From Oscillospiraceae bacterium (GTDB lineage: Bacteria > Bacillota > Clostridia > Oscillospirales > Oscillospiraceae): a stretch of 48,159 nucleotides of DNA. Position 1 is the stretch's first letter. Every line of letters begins with the position of its first letter. A program made the position numbers and the translations under genes. The notes beneath the pieces are model-generated. The model ran no database searches. It was given only the letters and a program-made list of their open reading frames with translations, and was not told the DNA's origin. The DNA lies in the NCBI GenBank assembly GCA_015068155.1, contig SVLC01000008.1, forward strand, positions 1-48,159. The letters are read 5' to 3'. Shown piece by piece: positions 17,703 to 25,883 of this stretch.

Positions 17703-18110
17703 TCAATCCTCCAGCCGGAGCTTTTCAATGCCGGAAGCTTCAAATTCCTGCATGTATTGCTCCATGCGTTCCATCAGTTCTTCGTAGTTTTCCTCGGTGA
17801 TGGCAGGATAGTCCATATCCCGCTTGGACATTTCCTCTGCCAGGATCTGAAAAAAAACATAATCCTCGTAATAGGCAATGGCCTCATGGATACCGCCCTC
17901 CGTATACGCCCGGGACGGATACCATAGCCCTTCATAGGGTTCTGTCAGCGCCTGCATCGGTGTACCGGCGCAGAGGGCAAACAATTTGTTCTCCACATGA
18001 TCGTAATCCTGAAAACGGTCATCCCCCCGGGTGGAATTCAGCACCCAGTTACCGATGTACACCAGATCCAATAATCTTCGGAATTCTTTGTTTGTCAGTT
18101 CAATGCGCAT
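17703..18110 (-). CDS. Conserved-looking hypothetical protein, 135 residues
   Basis: I do not recognise the family. The 135-residue protein is soluble, helical-looking and acidic in its second half (many Glu in EENYEELMERMEQYMQEFEA, about 105-125), with a hydrophobic centre around EAIAYYEDYVFFQILAEEM. It is probably a real gene: AAGGAGG lies six bases before the ATG, a good promoter precedes it, and a terminator follows its stop. It is a single-gene transcript lying against murC and divergent from ddl. No catalytic signature is seen. Confidence 0.8.
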   Translation of the reverse strand: MRIELTNKEFRRLLDLVYIGNWVLNSTRGDDRFQDYDHVENKLFALCAGTPMQALTEPYEGLWYPSRAYTEGGIHEAIAYYEDYVFFQILAEEMSKRDMDYPAITEENYEELMERMEQYMQEFEASGIEKLRLED

Positions 18111-18142
18111 ATACTGCCTCCTTGGGTGGATGTTCTGCTGGT

Positions 18143-18170
18143 ATTATAGCACCGCAAGGATGGATTTCAA
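18143..18170 (-). promoter_or_regulatory. Promoter of the 135-residue unknown gene
   Basis: On the minus strand TTGAAA (18170-18165) and TATAAT (18148-18143) are 16 bases apart, with TGC before the -10. Confidence 0.72.
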
Positions 18171-18199
18171 GAAAATTTCGTAAAGAAGAGGCGATGAAA

Positions 18200-19270
18200 A
18201 TGAAAAAATTGAATGTTTGCGTTCTGTTTGGCGGTGTCAGCCCGGAGCATGCTGTGTCGCTGCGTTCTGCCGAGTCGGTGCTGAACAACATGGATGCGGA
18301 AAAATACAATATCTTCCCCGTGGGCATTACCCGGCAGGGCCAGTGGATGCTGTTCGGCAGCACCAATTACAGCCTGCTGCCCGGCGGTGCCTGGGAGGAT
18401 TGCCCCGACAACTGCAAGGCCGTCATCTCCCCGGTGCGGGGCGAAGGTTTGCTGATCCAGCGGCCTGAAGGTCTGGAAAAACAGGCCATTGATGTTGTCT
18501 TCCCGGTGCTACACGGCGAAAACGGCGAAGATGGCGCCATGCAGGGCCTGCTGCAATTGGCCGACATTCCCTGCGTAGGTCCCCATGTGTCTGCTTCCGC
18601 AGTGGCCATGGATAAGACCCTGACCAAGCTGGTGGTGGACCAGGCCGGTATCACCCAGGCTGCCTGGATGCTGGTGCGCCGAAATGACCTTGGCCACCAT
18701 CCCGAGCAGATCCTGGATCAACTGGAAGCTAAATTCTCCTACCCCATGTTTGTCAAACCTGCCGGCACCGGTTCTTCCGTAGGTGTCAGCAAAGCCGGTG
18801 ACCGGGTGTCGCTGCTGGCCGCCCTGATGAGCGCCGCCAAGTATGATACTAAAGTGCTGGTGGAGGAGTTCATCCATGGCCGGGAAGTGGAAGTGGCTGT
18901 TATGGGCAACGAAAGCCCCATGGCATCCATCTGCGGTGAAATCGACTCCGGTGCTGAATTTTATGATTACGATGCCAAATATATCACCGACACTTCCGTT
19001 GCCTATATTCCCGCCCGTATCGACGACGATGTAGCCGAAACGGTACGGGATGCCGCGGTGAAGATCTACAGTGCCATCGGCTGCCAGGGTCTGAGCCGGG
19101 TGGATTTCTTCGTGACTTACGAAGACAACCGTGTGGTGTTTAACGAGATCAATACTTTGCCGGGCTTCACTTCCATCTCCATGTATCCCAAGCTGTTTGA
19201 TGCCAGCGGCATTCCCTACGGTCAACTGATCGACCAGTTGCTGCAGTTGGCCATGGAGGCACAGGAATGA
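18200..19270 (+). CDS. ddl: D-alanine--D-alanine ligase
   Basis: Ddl joins two D-Ala for the peptidoglycan stem peptide. The 356-residue protein has the N-terminal GGVSPEHAVSLRSA, the ATP-grasp core with KPAGTGSSVGVSKA and LVEEFIHGREVEVAVMG, the Tyr-containing YDYDAKY loop expected of a D-Ala-D-Ala (rather than D-lactate) enzyme, and the metal-binding FNEINTLPGFT. I chose 18200 because AGAGG is eight bases upstream; the ATG two codons earlier (18194) is only two bases from it, though either is possible. It overlaps the next gene by ATGA. Confidence 0.96.
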   Translation: MKKLNVCVLFGGVSPEHAVSLRSAESVLNNMDAEKYNIFPVGITRQGQWMLFGSTNYSLLPGGAWEDCPDNCKAVISPVRGEGLLIQRPEGLEKQAIDVVFPVLHGENGEDGAMQGLLQLADIPCVGPHVSASAVAMDKTLTKLVVDQAGITQAAWMLVRRNDLGHHPEQILDQLEAKFSYPMFVKPAGTGSSVGVSKAGDRVSLLAALMSAAKYDTKVLVEEFIHGREVEVAVMGNESPMASICGEIDSGAEFYDYDAKYITDTSVAYIPARIDDDVAETVRDAAVKIYSAIGCQGLSRVDFFVTYEDNRVVFNEINTLPGFTSISMYPKLFDASGIPYGQLIDQLLQLAMEAQE

Positions 19271-19689
19271 AGCTGCCGGTTATCCTTTCCATTCAGGGCT
19301 GTCAATACTACCCGGAACAGGATCCGGAAGTGATCGAACTGGTCACCGAGGGTACGTTGGAGCAGTTGGAGACCTGTTGGGAGATCTGTTATGAGGAAAG
19401 CGATTTGACCGGCCTGGCCGGGGTGACCACTACCTTCCGCCTGGAGCCCGGCCAAGTGGTGCTGCAGCGCAGCGGCAAGCTGCGGTCGGAAATGGTTTTC
19501 CGGGAAGGTGTCCGCCATGATTCTCTGTACCAGATGGATTTTGGTGCGCTGCTGCTGACGGTCTGCGCCAAGCAGATCCAGGCCAATATTACTTCACGCG
19601 GCGGCACCGTAGATCTGGTATACGATATTCAAATTGAAGGCATGGAGGCCGGTTTGGTGGAATACCACCTGACCATCCGCGCAAAATAA
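19267..19689 (+). CDS. DUF1934 (YwiB-like) beta-barrel protein
   Basis: The 140-residue protein is rich in beta strands, and its pattern matches DUF1934/YwiB, a calycin-like small barrel: early IQGCQYY, mid LTGLAGVTTTFRLEPGQVVLQRSGKLRSEM, and the closing YDIQIEGMEAGLVEYHLTIRAK. Function in the family is not established. It begins inside the ddl stop codon (ATGA overlap at 19267-19270), so it is translationally coupled to ddl, and a strong terminator follows. The association with ddl may only be transcriptional. Confidence 0.85.
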   Translation: MKLPVILSIQGCQYYPEQDPEVIELVTEGTLEQLETCWEICYEESDLTGLAGVTTTFRLEPGQVVLQRSGKLRSEMVFREGVRHDSLYQMDFGALLLTVCAKQIQANITSRGGTVDLVYDIQIEGMEAGLVEYHLTIRAK

Positions 19690-19692
19690 TCG

Positions 19693-19726
19693 CACCCCCG
19701 CCGGGTTTCCCGGCGGGGGTGTTTCC
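19693..19726 (+). terminator. Terminator of ddl-DUF1934
   Basis: A perfect 13-base-pair GC-rich stem (CACCCCCGCCGGG with CCCGGCGGGGGTG, loop TTT) lies just past the stop codon and is followed by TTTCC. Confidence 0.85.
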
Positions 19727-19782
19727 GTTCCGACGCTTTGCAAATCTTTCAAAAATCGATACTGGGAAATCGAAATTTCCGA

Positions 19783-19815
19783 TGAAAAAGCGCCGCCAAT
19801 CACACGGCGGCGCTT
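19783..19815 (-). terminator. Terminator of the gdpP-ftsH operon
   Basis: A 10-base-pair perfect stem (AAGCGCCGCC with GGCGGCGCTT) just past the ftsH stop is followed on the minus strand by TTTTTC. It ends the seven-gene minus operon. Confidence 0.88.
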
Positions 19816-19818
19816 GTA

Positions 19819-21696
19819 TCATGCTTCTGTTTCCTCCCGGAAATCGTCCAGCAGAGCCGTTTCCGAACCCTCACCGATCTGTCTTTCCTCCATGCAGGCA
19901 GTAAACTGCTCACCGGTCATGCTCTCATGCTCCATCAGGAAAGCCACCACCCGCCGCAGCGCTGCCTCATTGTCCGTCAGAATATGACGGCAGCGGTCAT
20001 AGGCCCGGTCGATCAAGTCCTTAACTTCATCATCAATGGTGCCGGCCACCTTTTCCGAATAGCTCTTGGTGGTCTGATAATCCCGGCCGATAAACAGTTC
20101 GTCCCCGTCCAGATAGCTGACGGTACCCAGTCGCTGGCACATACCGTAGCGGGCAACCATATCCTTTGCCAGCTTGGTGGCTCTTTCGATATCATTGGAG
20201 GCGCCTGTGGAAATATCCCCCACGAACAGATCCTCCGCCACGCGGCCACCCAGCAAAGATACAATTTCCTCAAACATCTCATTACGGGTCAGATGAACGG
20301 TATCCCCCTTGGGCAGGCTCCAGGTAGATCCCAGGGACTGGCCCCGCGGCACAATGGTCACATGCATTACCTGCTCCTGGGTGGGCAGATAATAGGCAGC
20401 TACCGCATGACCCGCCTCGTGAATGGCTGTGATCTCCAGGTCCCGGCGTTGCTGTATCCGGCTGCGTTTTGCCGGACCCATGGTCACCTTCATCATCGCC
20501 TCGTTGATATCCGCCATGGACAAAGCAGGCCGTTCCTCCCGGGCAGCCATAATGGCAGCCTCATTCAGCAGGTTGCTCAGATCCGCGCCGGTATAACCGG
20601 GCGTAGCCCGGGCAACAGCCTTCAGATCCACGGAATCATCCAGATTCTTTCCCTTGGCGTGGACTTTTAGAATATCTTCGCGGCCTTTCATATCCGGGCG
20701 GCCTACATGGACCTGCCGGTCAAATCGGCCGGGGCGCAGCAAAGCCGGATCCAGAATGTCGGGACGGTTCGTTGCCGCCAGGACGATCACGCCGTTGTTT
20801 TGGCCAAAGCCGTCCATTTCCACCAGCAATTGATTCAGCGTCTGCTCCTTTTCGTCGTGACCGCCGCCCATGCCGGAACCACGCCGACGGCCCACTGCGT
20901 CGATTTCATCGATAAAGATGATCGCCGGCGCTATTTTCTTCGCCTGCTCAAACAGGTCCCGAACGCGGCTGGCGCCAACGCCCACATACAACTCCACAAA
21001 ATCCGAGCCGGAAATGGACAAAAACTGCACATCCGCCTCGCCGGCCACGGCCCGGGCCAGCAAGGTCTTACCGGTGCCGGGAGGGCCCACCAGCAAAATG
21101 CCGTGGGGGATCCGGGCGCCGATCCGGGTGAACTTGGCAGGATCCCGGAGGAAGTCTACCACTTCCTGCAACTCCTGCTTTTCTTCATCCGCGCCGGCTA
21201 CATCCTCAAAGGTAACCTTTTTGCCATCCGGCACGCCCAGCACGGTGCGGGCCTTGCCGAAATTGGCCATAGCCTGCTGGCTGTTTGCCTTGCTCATCAG
21301 AACGAACCAAAGAATCAGCAGCACCAGTCCCACGATCAGCAGCGGCAGCACCAATTCAAAGAAACTCTGCTTCTTTTCTTCCACAAAATCATAGCTTTCC
21401 AGAATACCAGCGGCATGCTGCTGTTGGATCAGATCCCACATTTCCTGTCGGAACAGTTCCGGATCTCCGATTTTGGTAACGACGGTATCCGCGCCTTCAT
21501 AGGGCGTATGCAGCCACAGATGGATCTTTCCGTCCTGGACCACAAAGCTTTTGACCTGTTCGTTCTGCAGCAGGTCCACCACCTCGGAATAGGCCACCTT
21601 GTTGCCCACACCGCTGAAAATGGTAAAAATCAGACACACTACAAAAACGAGAATGGAACTATAGAGAAAAAAGGAATAAACATTGCGCTTTTTCAA
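19819..21696 (-). CDS. ftsH: ATP-dependent zinc metalloprotease FtsH
   Basis: FtsH is a membrane-anchored AAA+ protease for membrane-protein quality control. The 625-residue protein has helices at about 9-29 and 112-133 flanking an extracellular domain, an AAA module with Walker A GPPGTGKT (204-211) and Walker B FIDEID (261-266), the SRH region, and the zinc site HEAGH (426-430). The start codon is TTG at 21696, ten bases past AAGGAG; no in-frame ATG fits the conserved N-terminus. It is the last gene of the operon after tilS and hpt, a conserved Firmicute order. Confidence 0.97.
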   Translation of the reverse strand: MKKRNVYSFFLYSSILVFVVCLIFTIFSGVGNKVAYSEVVDLLQNEQVKSFVVQDGKIHLWLHTPYEGADTVVTKIGDPELFRQEMWDLIQQQHAAGILESYDFVEEKKQSFFELVLPLLIVGLVLLILWFVLMSKANSQQAMANFGKARTVLGVPDGKKVTFEDVAGADEEKQELQEVVDFLRDPAKFTRIGARIPHGILLVGPPGTGKTLLARAVAGEADVQFLSISGSDFVELYVGVGASRVRDLFEQAKKIAPAIIFIDEIDAVGRRRGSGMGGGHDEKEQTLNQLLVEMDGFGQNNGVIVLAATNRPDILDPALLRPGRFDRQVHVGRPDMKGREDILKVHAKGKNLDDSVDLKAVARATPGYTGADLSNLLNEAAIMAAREERPALSMADINEAMMKVTMGPAKRSRIQQRRDLEITAIHEAGHAVAAYYLPTQEQVMHVTIVPRGQSLGSTWSLPKGDTVHLTRNEMFEEIVSLLGGRVAEDLFVGDISTGASNDIERATKLAKDMVARYGMCQRLGTVSYLDGDELFIGRDYQTTKSYSEKVAGTIDDEVKDLIDRAYDRCRHILTDNEAALRRVVAFLMEHESMTGEQFTACMEERQIGEGSETALLDDFREETEA

Positions 21697-21710
21697 TTTG
21701 CCAGATCTCC

Positions 21711-22253
21711 TTATTTTTCATATACACAGGGCTTCAAAATGCCCACATAGGGTAGGTTGCGATATTTTTCATTGTAGTCCAGGCCATACCCCACCACGAA
21801 CTCATTGGGAATGGAGAAGCCCACATAATCCGCCCGCAGATCAATGCCCGGGGCCCGGCCTTCCGGCTTATCCAGCAAAGTACAGATCCGCACCGATGCA
21901 GCGCCTTTATCCTTTAGGTGCTGCACCACAAACTGCAGACTGCGGCCGGTATCCAGAATATCCTCCAGGATCACCACATGGCGGCCCCTTAAATCGGATT
22001 TTACATCCTGCTTAACGCAGATGCTTCCGCTGGACTGGGTTCCGTGATACGAAGATATCCACATAAAATCCATTTGACAATGATCATCAAACGCCCGAAC
22101 CATATCCGCATAAAATACCACAACGCCCTTTAGCACACCCACAAACACAGGCTCCTTGCCTGCGTAATCTGCGGTCAGCTCCTTGCCCAATTGGTTGATT
22201 CTGTCCTTGATCTGCGCTTCGGTTAACAGGATTCGTTCAATATCTTGATGCAT
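21711..22253 (-). CDS. hpt: Hypoxanthine phosphoribosyltransferase
   Basis: Hpt salvages hypoxanthine and guanine by joining them to PRPP. The 180-residue protein has the type I phosphoribosyltransferase PRPP loop VVILEDILDTGRSL, the flexible-loop SYHGTQSSG and the base-binding KPEGRAP/ADYVGFSIPNEFVVGYGLDY segment. The start at 22253 (MHQDIER) follows GGGGGT; a longer frame overlapping tilS has no binding site. It sits 22 bases after tilS and 14 bases before ftsH. Confidence 0.96.
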   Translation of the reverse strand: MHQDIERILLTEAQIKDRINQLGKELTADYAGKEPVFVGVLKGVVVFYADMVRAFDDHCQMDFMWISSYHGTQSSGSICVKQDVKSDLRGRHVVILEDILDTGRSLQFVVQHLKDKGAASVRICTLLDKPEGRAPGIDLRADYVGFSIPNEFVVGYGLDYNEKYRNLPYVGILKPCVYEK

Positions 22254-22275
22254 ATAGGTACCCCCAATATGTTCT

Positions 22276-23520
22276 CTATATTTCTTCCCAGATAATTTGC
22301 ACGCCTGGCATATCCCGGGATATTCTTTCCTGATTGACACCCAGGCCATACGCCGCCAGGACGCCGCCGTCATCTGCCAGCACCGGTACAAAGGGCCGCT
22401 GGGATGCGGGTATTTTTTTGTCGATAAACAGTTTTTTCAGGCTTTTGGTGCCTCCTGAAAGCCGGATCTCATCACCGGCCCGACGGCTGCGAACAACTAC
22501 ATTTCCCTGGGTCTGCAATCCACTTTCCGCCTTTGCGCAAGTCAGACGCAGGCCCCACTGGGGCAGTTCCGTAATGCCCTCCAAGCTAACCGCCGCGGGC
22601 ATAGGCGCTTGCGCCGCAGATGCCTTTTGCACCGAGCCATAACAGCGCTGCAGGGTAATACCGCCGGGAAAATCCGCTTTGGCGGAAGGGTTTTCCGAGA
22701 ACACCAGGGACTCCGCCATAGCGATATGCCGGCTTTCCGGTTCCCGAATCCCCCAATTTTTCATTAGATTTTCCAATATCCGATGGCGCAGCGCCTCCGG
22801 CATTTGCCGCAGCGTTTCCACATCCGCCGTCTCTTGCCGTTGAGCCTCCGCCTCCAAAAAAGCGTCATCCTGCCGCAGCCGCAGCGCGCTTTCCGACAAA
22901 GCCACGGCCAGCCGCGGATTTTCCGCTTTCAGCAAAGGCATAACATGGTGGCGCAGGCGGTTACGCAGGAACGCGTCGGAAGCATTGGAGCTATCCTGAA
23001 TATGCTTCAGACAGTATTCCTCCAAAAACGCCTCCACCTCCTGCCGGGTCACCAGCAGCATGGGGCGGATCAGATTCTCGCCAACCGGCGTGATGCCGCC
23101 CAATCCCTTGAGTCCGGTGCCCCGCACCAAATGCAGCAGCACGGTTTCGGCATTATCGTCGGCGGTATGGGCCGTGGCGATCTTGCCGGGCAAGGTCCTG
23201 AAAAAAGCATACCGCGCTTCCCTGGCAGCGGCCTCCAGGCCCTTTTCCCCGGCCACAACCTGCCCCTGTCCTTCATACAGCGGAATATCGAAACGATCGC
23301 ACAGTTCCCGGACGAACCGGGCATCCGAATCGGATTCCTCTCCCCGCAGGTGATGGTTATAATGGGCAGCGGATAACCGAATGCCCAGTTTTTCCCTTGC
23401 CAGGTACAACCCAAACAACAGCGCCACAGAATCCGCCCCGCCGGAAACGGCGCAGATAATATGGTCGCCGGGCTGCACCATATCATATTGCCGAACAAAA
23501 GCAACCAGCTTGTTATACAT
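22276..23520 (-). CDS. tilS: tRNA(Ile)-lysidine synthase
   Basis: TilS converts C34 to lysidine in the CAU-anticodon tRNA-Ile so that it reads AUA. The 414-residue protein has the N-terminal PP-loop SGGADS in ICAVSGGADSVALL, the HYNHHLRGEESD and ATAHTADDNAET segments, and a C-terminal TilS domain (GGTKSLKKLFIDKKIP). It overlaps the end of dnaB by 8 bases; its binding site GGGAGTGGA lies inside the dnaB coding region. Confidence 0.96.
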   Translation of the reverse strand: MYNKLVAFVRQYDMVQPGDHIICAVSGGADSVALLFGLYLAREKLGIRLSAAHYNHHLRGEESDSDARFVRELCDRFDIPLYEGQGQVVAGEKGLEAAAREARYAFFRTLPGKIATAHTADDNAETVLLHLVRGTGLKGLGGITPVGENLIRPMLLVTRQEVEAFLEEYCLKHIQDSSNASDAFLRNRLRHHVMPLLKAENPRLAVALSESALRLRQDDAFLEAEAQRQETADVETLRQMPEALRHRILENLMKNWGIREPESRHIAMAESLVFSENPSAKADFPGGITLQRCYGSVQKASAAQAPMPAAVSLEGITELPQWGLRLTCAKAESGLQTQGNVVVRSRRAGDEIRLSGGTKSLKKLFIDKKIPASQRPFVPVLADDGGVLAAYGLGVNQERISRDMPGVQIIWEEI

Positions 23521-24859
23521 GCTTCCACTCCCGGTCGGTAAAGGTCTGATAAGAACCGAACCATTGCATCTTCACCGTACCGGTCTCGCCATGACGGTTT
23601 TTCGCTACGATACATTCGGCCAGACCTTTATCCTCCGTGTTGGGATTGTAATATTCGTCACGGTAGAGGAACATTACCGAGTCGGCATCCTGCTCGATGG
23701 CGCCGGATTCACGCAGATCCGACAATATCGGCCGCTTGTCGGTGCGGCTTTCCACCGCACGGGACAGCTGGCTCAGGCAAATCACAGGAACATTCAGTTC
23801 CTTGGCCATGATCTTCAGCGCGCGGGAAATTTCGCCTACCACGGTAACACGGTTTTCACCGCTGCTGCCCTTGCCGTAGCCGGAGCCTTGCATCAACTGC
23901 AGGTAGTCGATCACCACCAGGCCCAGATTATCCAGCCGACGGCATTTGGCATTGATCTCTGCCACGGTGACGGAGGGATTGTCGTCGATCCGGATATCGG
24001 TTTGGCTCAGTGCGGCGGAGGCCATACACAATTTGCCCCATTCCTCTTCGCTGAGCTTGCCGGTGGCCAGTTTCTGCATATCGATGAAGCTCTCGCTGGC
24101 AAGCAAACGCAGCGCAAGCTGCTCCCGGGACATTTCCAGGTTAAACACCGCCACGGTCTTTTTATACTTTTTCGCCACATTCACCGCCAAATTCAAAGCA
24201 AACGCGGATTTACCCATGGCCGGACGGGCTGCCACCAGGATCAGGTCGGATTTGTTCAGGCCGTTGATCTTGGTGTCCAGGTCCCGCAGGCCGGAAGAAA
24301 GGCCGGGAATCAAGGAATCGGACTGGCTCAGCTCCGTCAGGCGGTCAAACACCTTATGCAGCACCGTGCCGATATGTTCCAGGGAGTCTCCCCGTTCGCC
24401 CTTGCGCAGGGCGTAGATCTTCTTTTCGGCAGATTCCAGCATCTCGCCGGGGGTGCCCACGCCGTCGTGAACCATTTCGGTGATATCTGCGCCGGCCTGG
24501 CCCAAGACGCGAAGCATGGCCTTTTCCCGGACGATGGACGCATACCGCACCGCATTTGCTGCGGTGGGAGTGATCTCCATGAGCTGGAGGATGTAGTCCC
24601 GGGAATTGTCATGGTAAATGCCCAGTTCCCGCATTTTATCCAGCACGGTCACCGGGTCTATGGTTTGGGAGAAATTGAACATGGTATAAACCGCTTCAAA
24701 GATCTCCTTATTTTGCTGCAAATAGAAATCATCGGGGCTGACAACGCCGATCACATCCGCCACACAGCGGCTGTCGATCAAAATTGAGCCCAGTACGGCC
24801 TGCTCCGCCTCCAGAGAATGGGGCGCTTGCCGCCGCAGCAGATCCTCCTCCAAAGCCAT
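23513..24859 (-). CDS. dnaB: Replicative DNA helicase DnaB
   Basis: This is the hexameric helicase of the replication fork (DnaC in Bacillus naming). The 448-residue protein has the N-terminal domain (APHSLEAEQAVLGSIL) and a RecA-like C-terminal domain with Walker A ARPAMGKSAFA, a Walker B region LVVIDYLQLM and the CLSQLSRAVE segment. The start at 24859 is set by GAGGAGA seven bases upstream; the frame stays open further up but without a binding site. The 3' end overlaps tilS by 8 bases. rplI-dnaB linkage is classic; here a Nudix gene lies between. Confidence 0.97.
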   Translation of the reverse strand: MALEEDLLRRQAPHSLEAEQAVLGSILIDSRCVADVIGVVSPDDFYLQQNKEIFEAVYTMFNFSQTIDPVTVLDKMRELGIYHDNSRDYILQLMEITPTAANAVRYASIVREKAMLRVLGQAGADITEMVHDGVGTPGEMLESAEKKIYALRKGERGDSLEHIGTVLHKVFDRLTELSQSDSLIPGLSSGLRDLDTKINGLNKSDLILVAARPAMGKSAFALNLAVNVAKKYKKTVAVFNLEMSREQLALRLLASESFIDMQKLATGKLSEEEWGKLCMASAALSQTDIRIDDNPSVTVAEINAKCRRLDNLGLVVIDYLQLMQGSGYGKGSSGENRVTVVGEISRALKIMAKELNVPVICLSQLSRAVESRTDKRPILSDLRESGAIEQDADSVMFLYRDEYYNPNTEDKGLAECIVAKNRHGETGTVKMQWFGSYQTFTDREWKHV

Positions 24860-24887
24860 ATTCTTTCTCCTCTCTAACATTTTTCAT

Positions 24888-24907
24888 TAGGGCAAGCCCC
24901 CGCCCTA
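24888..24907. repeat. GTAGGG-type palindromic repeat, copy 1
   Basis: TAGGGC (24888-24893) and GCCCTA (24902-24907) form a short hairpin that overlaps the Nudix stop codon on the minus strand. It resembles the CCCTAC-ended hairpins at 41733, 45417 and 45687. Confidence 0.5.
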
Positions 24908-25324
24908 CAGGGTCATTTCACACAAAAAGCTATGTGCCTTGGTTAATATACGCCTTGCTTCCGGAAAGGGAAGCTTTTTCACGGCTTCCGCAAAGGGCAG
25001 CAGATACACCGCAGAAATTTCCTCCGGCTGCAGGATAATTTCCTGCTCGGCATATTCCGCCAGGAAATACACCACCCGCTTTACGGTATCGGGTTTCTTT
25101 GGCAGCTGATACTGCTCCTGTTCACGAAAGCCTTCCAGCAAGGTACAGCTAAGGCCGACTTCCTCCCGGATCTCCCGCAAAGCCGTCTGGACTTCCGTTT
25201 CCCCCGGTTCTACATGGCCCTTGGGAAAACCGCAGTGGCCGGTGCGGTGTCGAATGATCACATATACAATCTGCTCTCCACGCCGGGTAAACACCACCCC
25301 ACCGCAGGATTTTTCCATTTTCAT
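24905..25324 (-). CDS. Nudix hydrolase (MutT/Ap4A hydrolase type)
   Basis: The 139-residue protein has a complete Nudix box from GHVEPGETEVQTALREI to REEVGL, fitting G-x5-E-x7-REUXEEXGU. The N-terminal SCGGVVFTRRGEQIVYVIIRHRTGHCGFPKGH resembles bis(5'-nucleosyl)-tetraphosphatase (Ap4A) types more than MutT proper. The start at 25324 follows AAGGAG. Its stop codon lies inside a small palindromic repeat, suggesting the repeat inserted at the gene end. It lies between rplI and dnaB in the minus operon. Substrate not determined. Confidence 0.9.
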   Translation of the reverse strand: MKMEKSCGGVVFTRRGEQIVYVIIRHRTGHCGFPKGHVEPGETEVQTALREIREEVGLSCTLLEGFREQEQYQLPKKPDTVKRVVYFLAEYAEQEIILQPEEISAVYLLPFAEAVKKLPFPEARRILTKAHSFLCEMTL

Positions 25325-25354
25325 TGTTTTCTCCTTTTTAGACACGGCAGCACA

Positions 25355-25380
25355 AAGCCTTCTCCTCAAGGAGAAGCCTT
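25355..25380 (-). repeat. Hairpin between rplI and the Nudix gene
   Basis: CTTCTCC (25359-25365) pairs with GGAGAAG (25370-25376) around TCAA, with partly pairing AAGC/CCTT flanks. There is no T-run, so it may be a processing or attenuation hairpin or a relic of a dispersed repeat. Confidence 0.45.
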
Positions 25381-25381
25381 A

Positions 25382-25825
25382 TTAAGCTTCTTCGATCTTG
25401 ACGGTCAGAGGGGCGTTGATCTCGTAACCCAGCTTGCAGGTAACGGTGTAAGTGCCTACATTCTTGATGTTTTCAGCCAAAACGATCTTCCGCTTGTCCA
25501 GCTTGATGCCCTGCTTCTCCAAAGCAGCGGCGATTTCGGCGTTGGTCACCGCTCCAAAGAGTCTGCCCTGACCGCCGCCCTTGGCGGTGACCACCAGGGT
25601 CATGGTCCGCAGCTTGCCCGACAGTTCCAGCGCGGCAGCTTTTTCCTTGGCAATACGCTCAGCGGTAGCCTTGTCGTTCATATTCTTCGTATTGATGGCA
25701 TCGGCGGTTGCCTCAATGGCCATCTTCTTGGGCAGCATAAAATTCCGGGCGTAGCCGTCGGATACTTCGATCATCTGGCCCTTCTTGCCCTTGCCCTTCA
25801 CATCCTGCAACAGAATTACTTTCAT
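25382..25825 (-). CDS. rplI: 50S ribosomal protein L9
   Basis: L9 binds 23S rRNA. The 147-residue protein begins [17 protein letters not shown] and contains the family signature [16 protein letters not shown], followed by the long connecting helix rich in Ala, Glu and Lys and a C-terminal domain. The start at 25825 is set by AAAAGGAG nine bases upstream. It lies 58 bases after gdpP and is part of the same operon, as in Bacillus. Confidence 0.98.
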   Translation of the reverse strand: MKVILLQDVKGKGKKGQMIEVSDGYARNFMLPKKMAIEATADAINTKNMNDKATAERIAKEKAAALELSGKLRTMTLVVTAKGGGQGRLFGAVTNAEIAAALEKQGIKLDKRKIVLAENIKNVGTYTVTCKLGYEINAPLTVKIEEA

Positions 25826-25883
25826 AATATACTCCTTTTCCGTCATTGCGCAAAGCAAACCGATGCGCCATGACATTCATTTT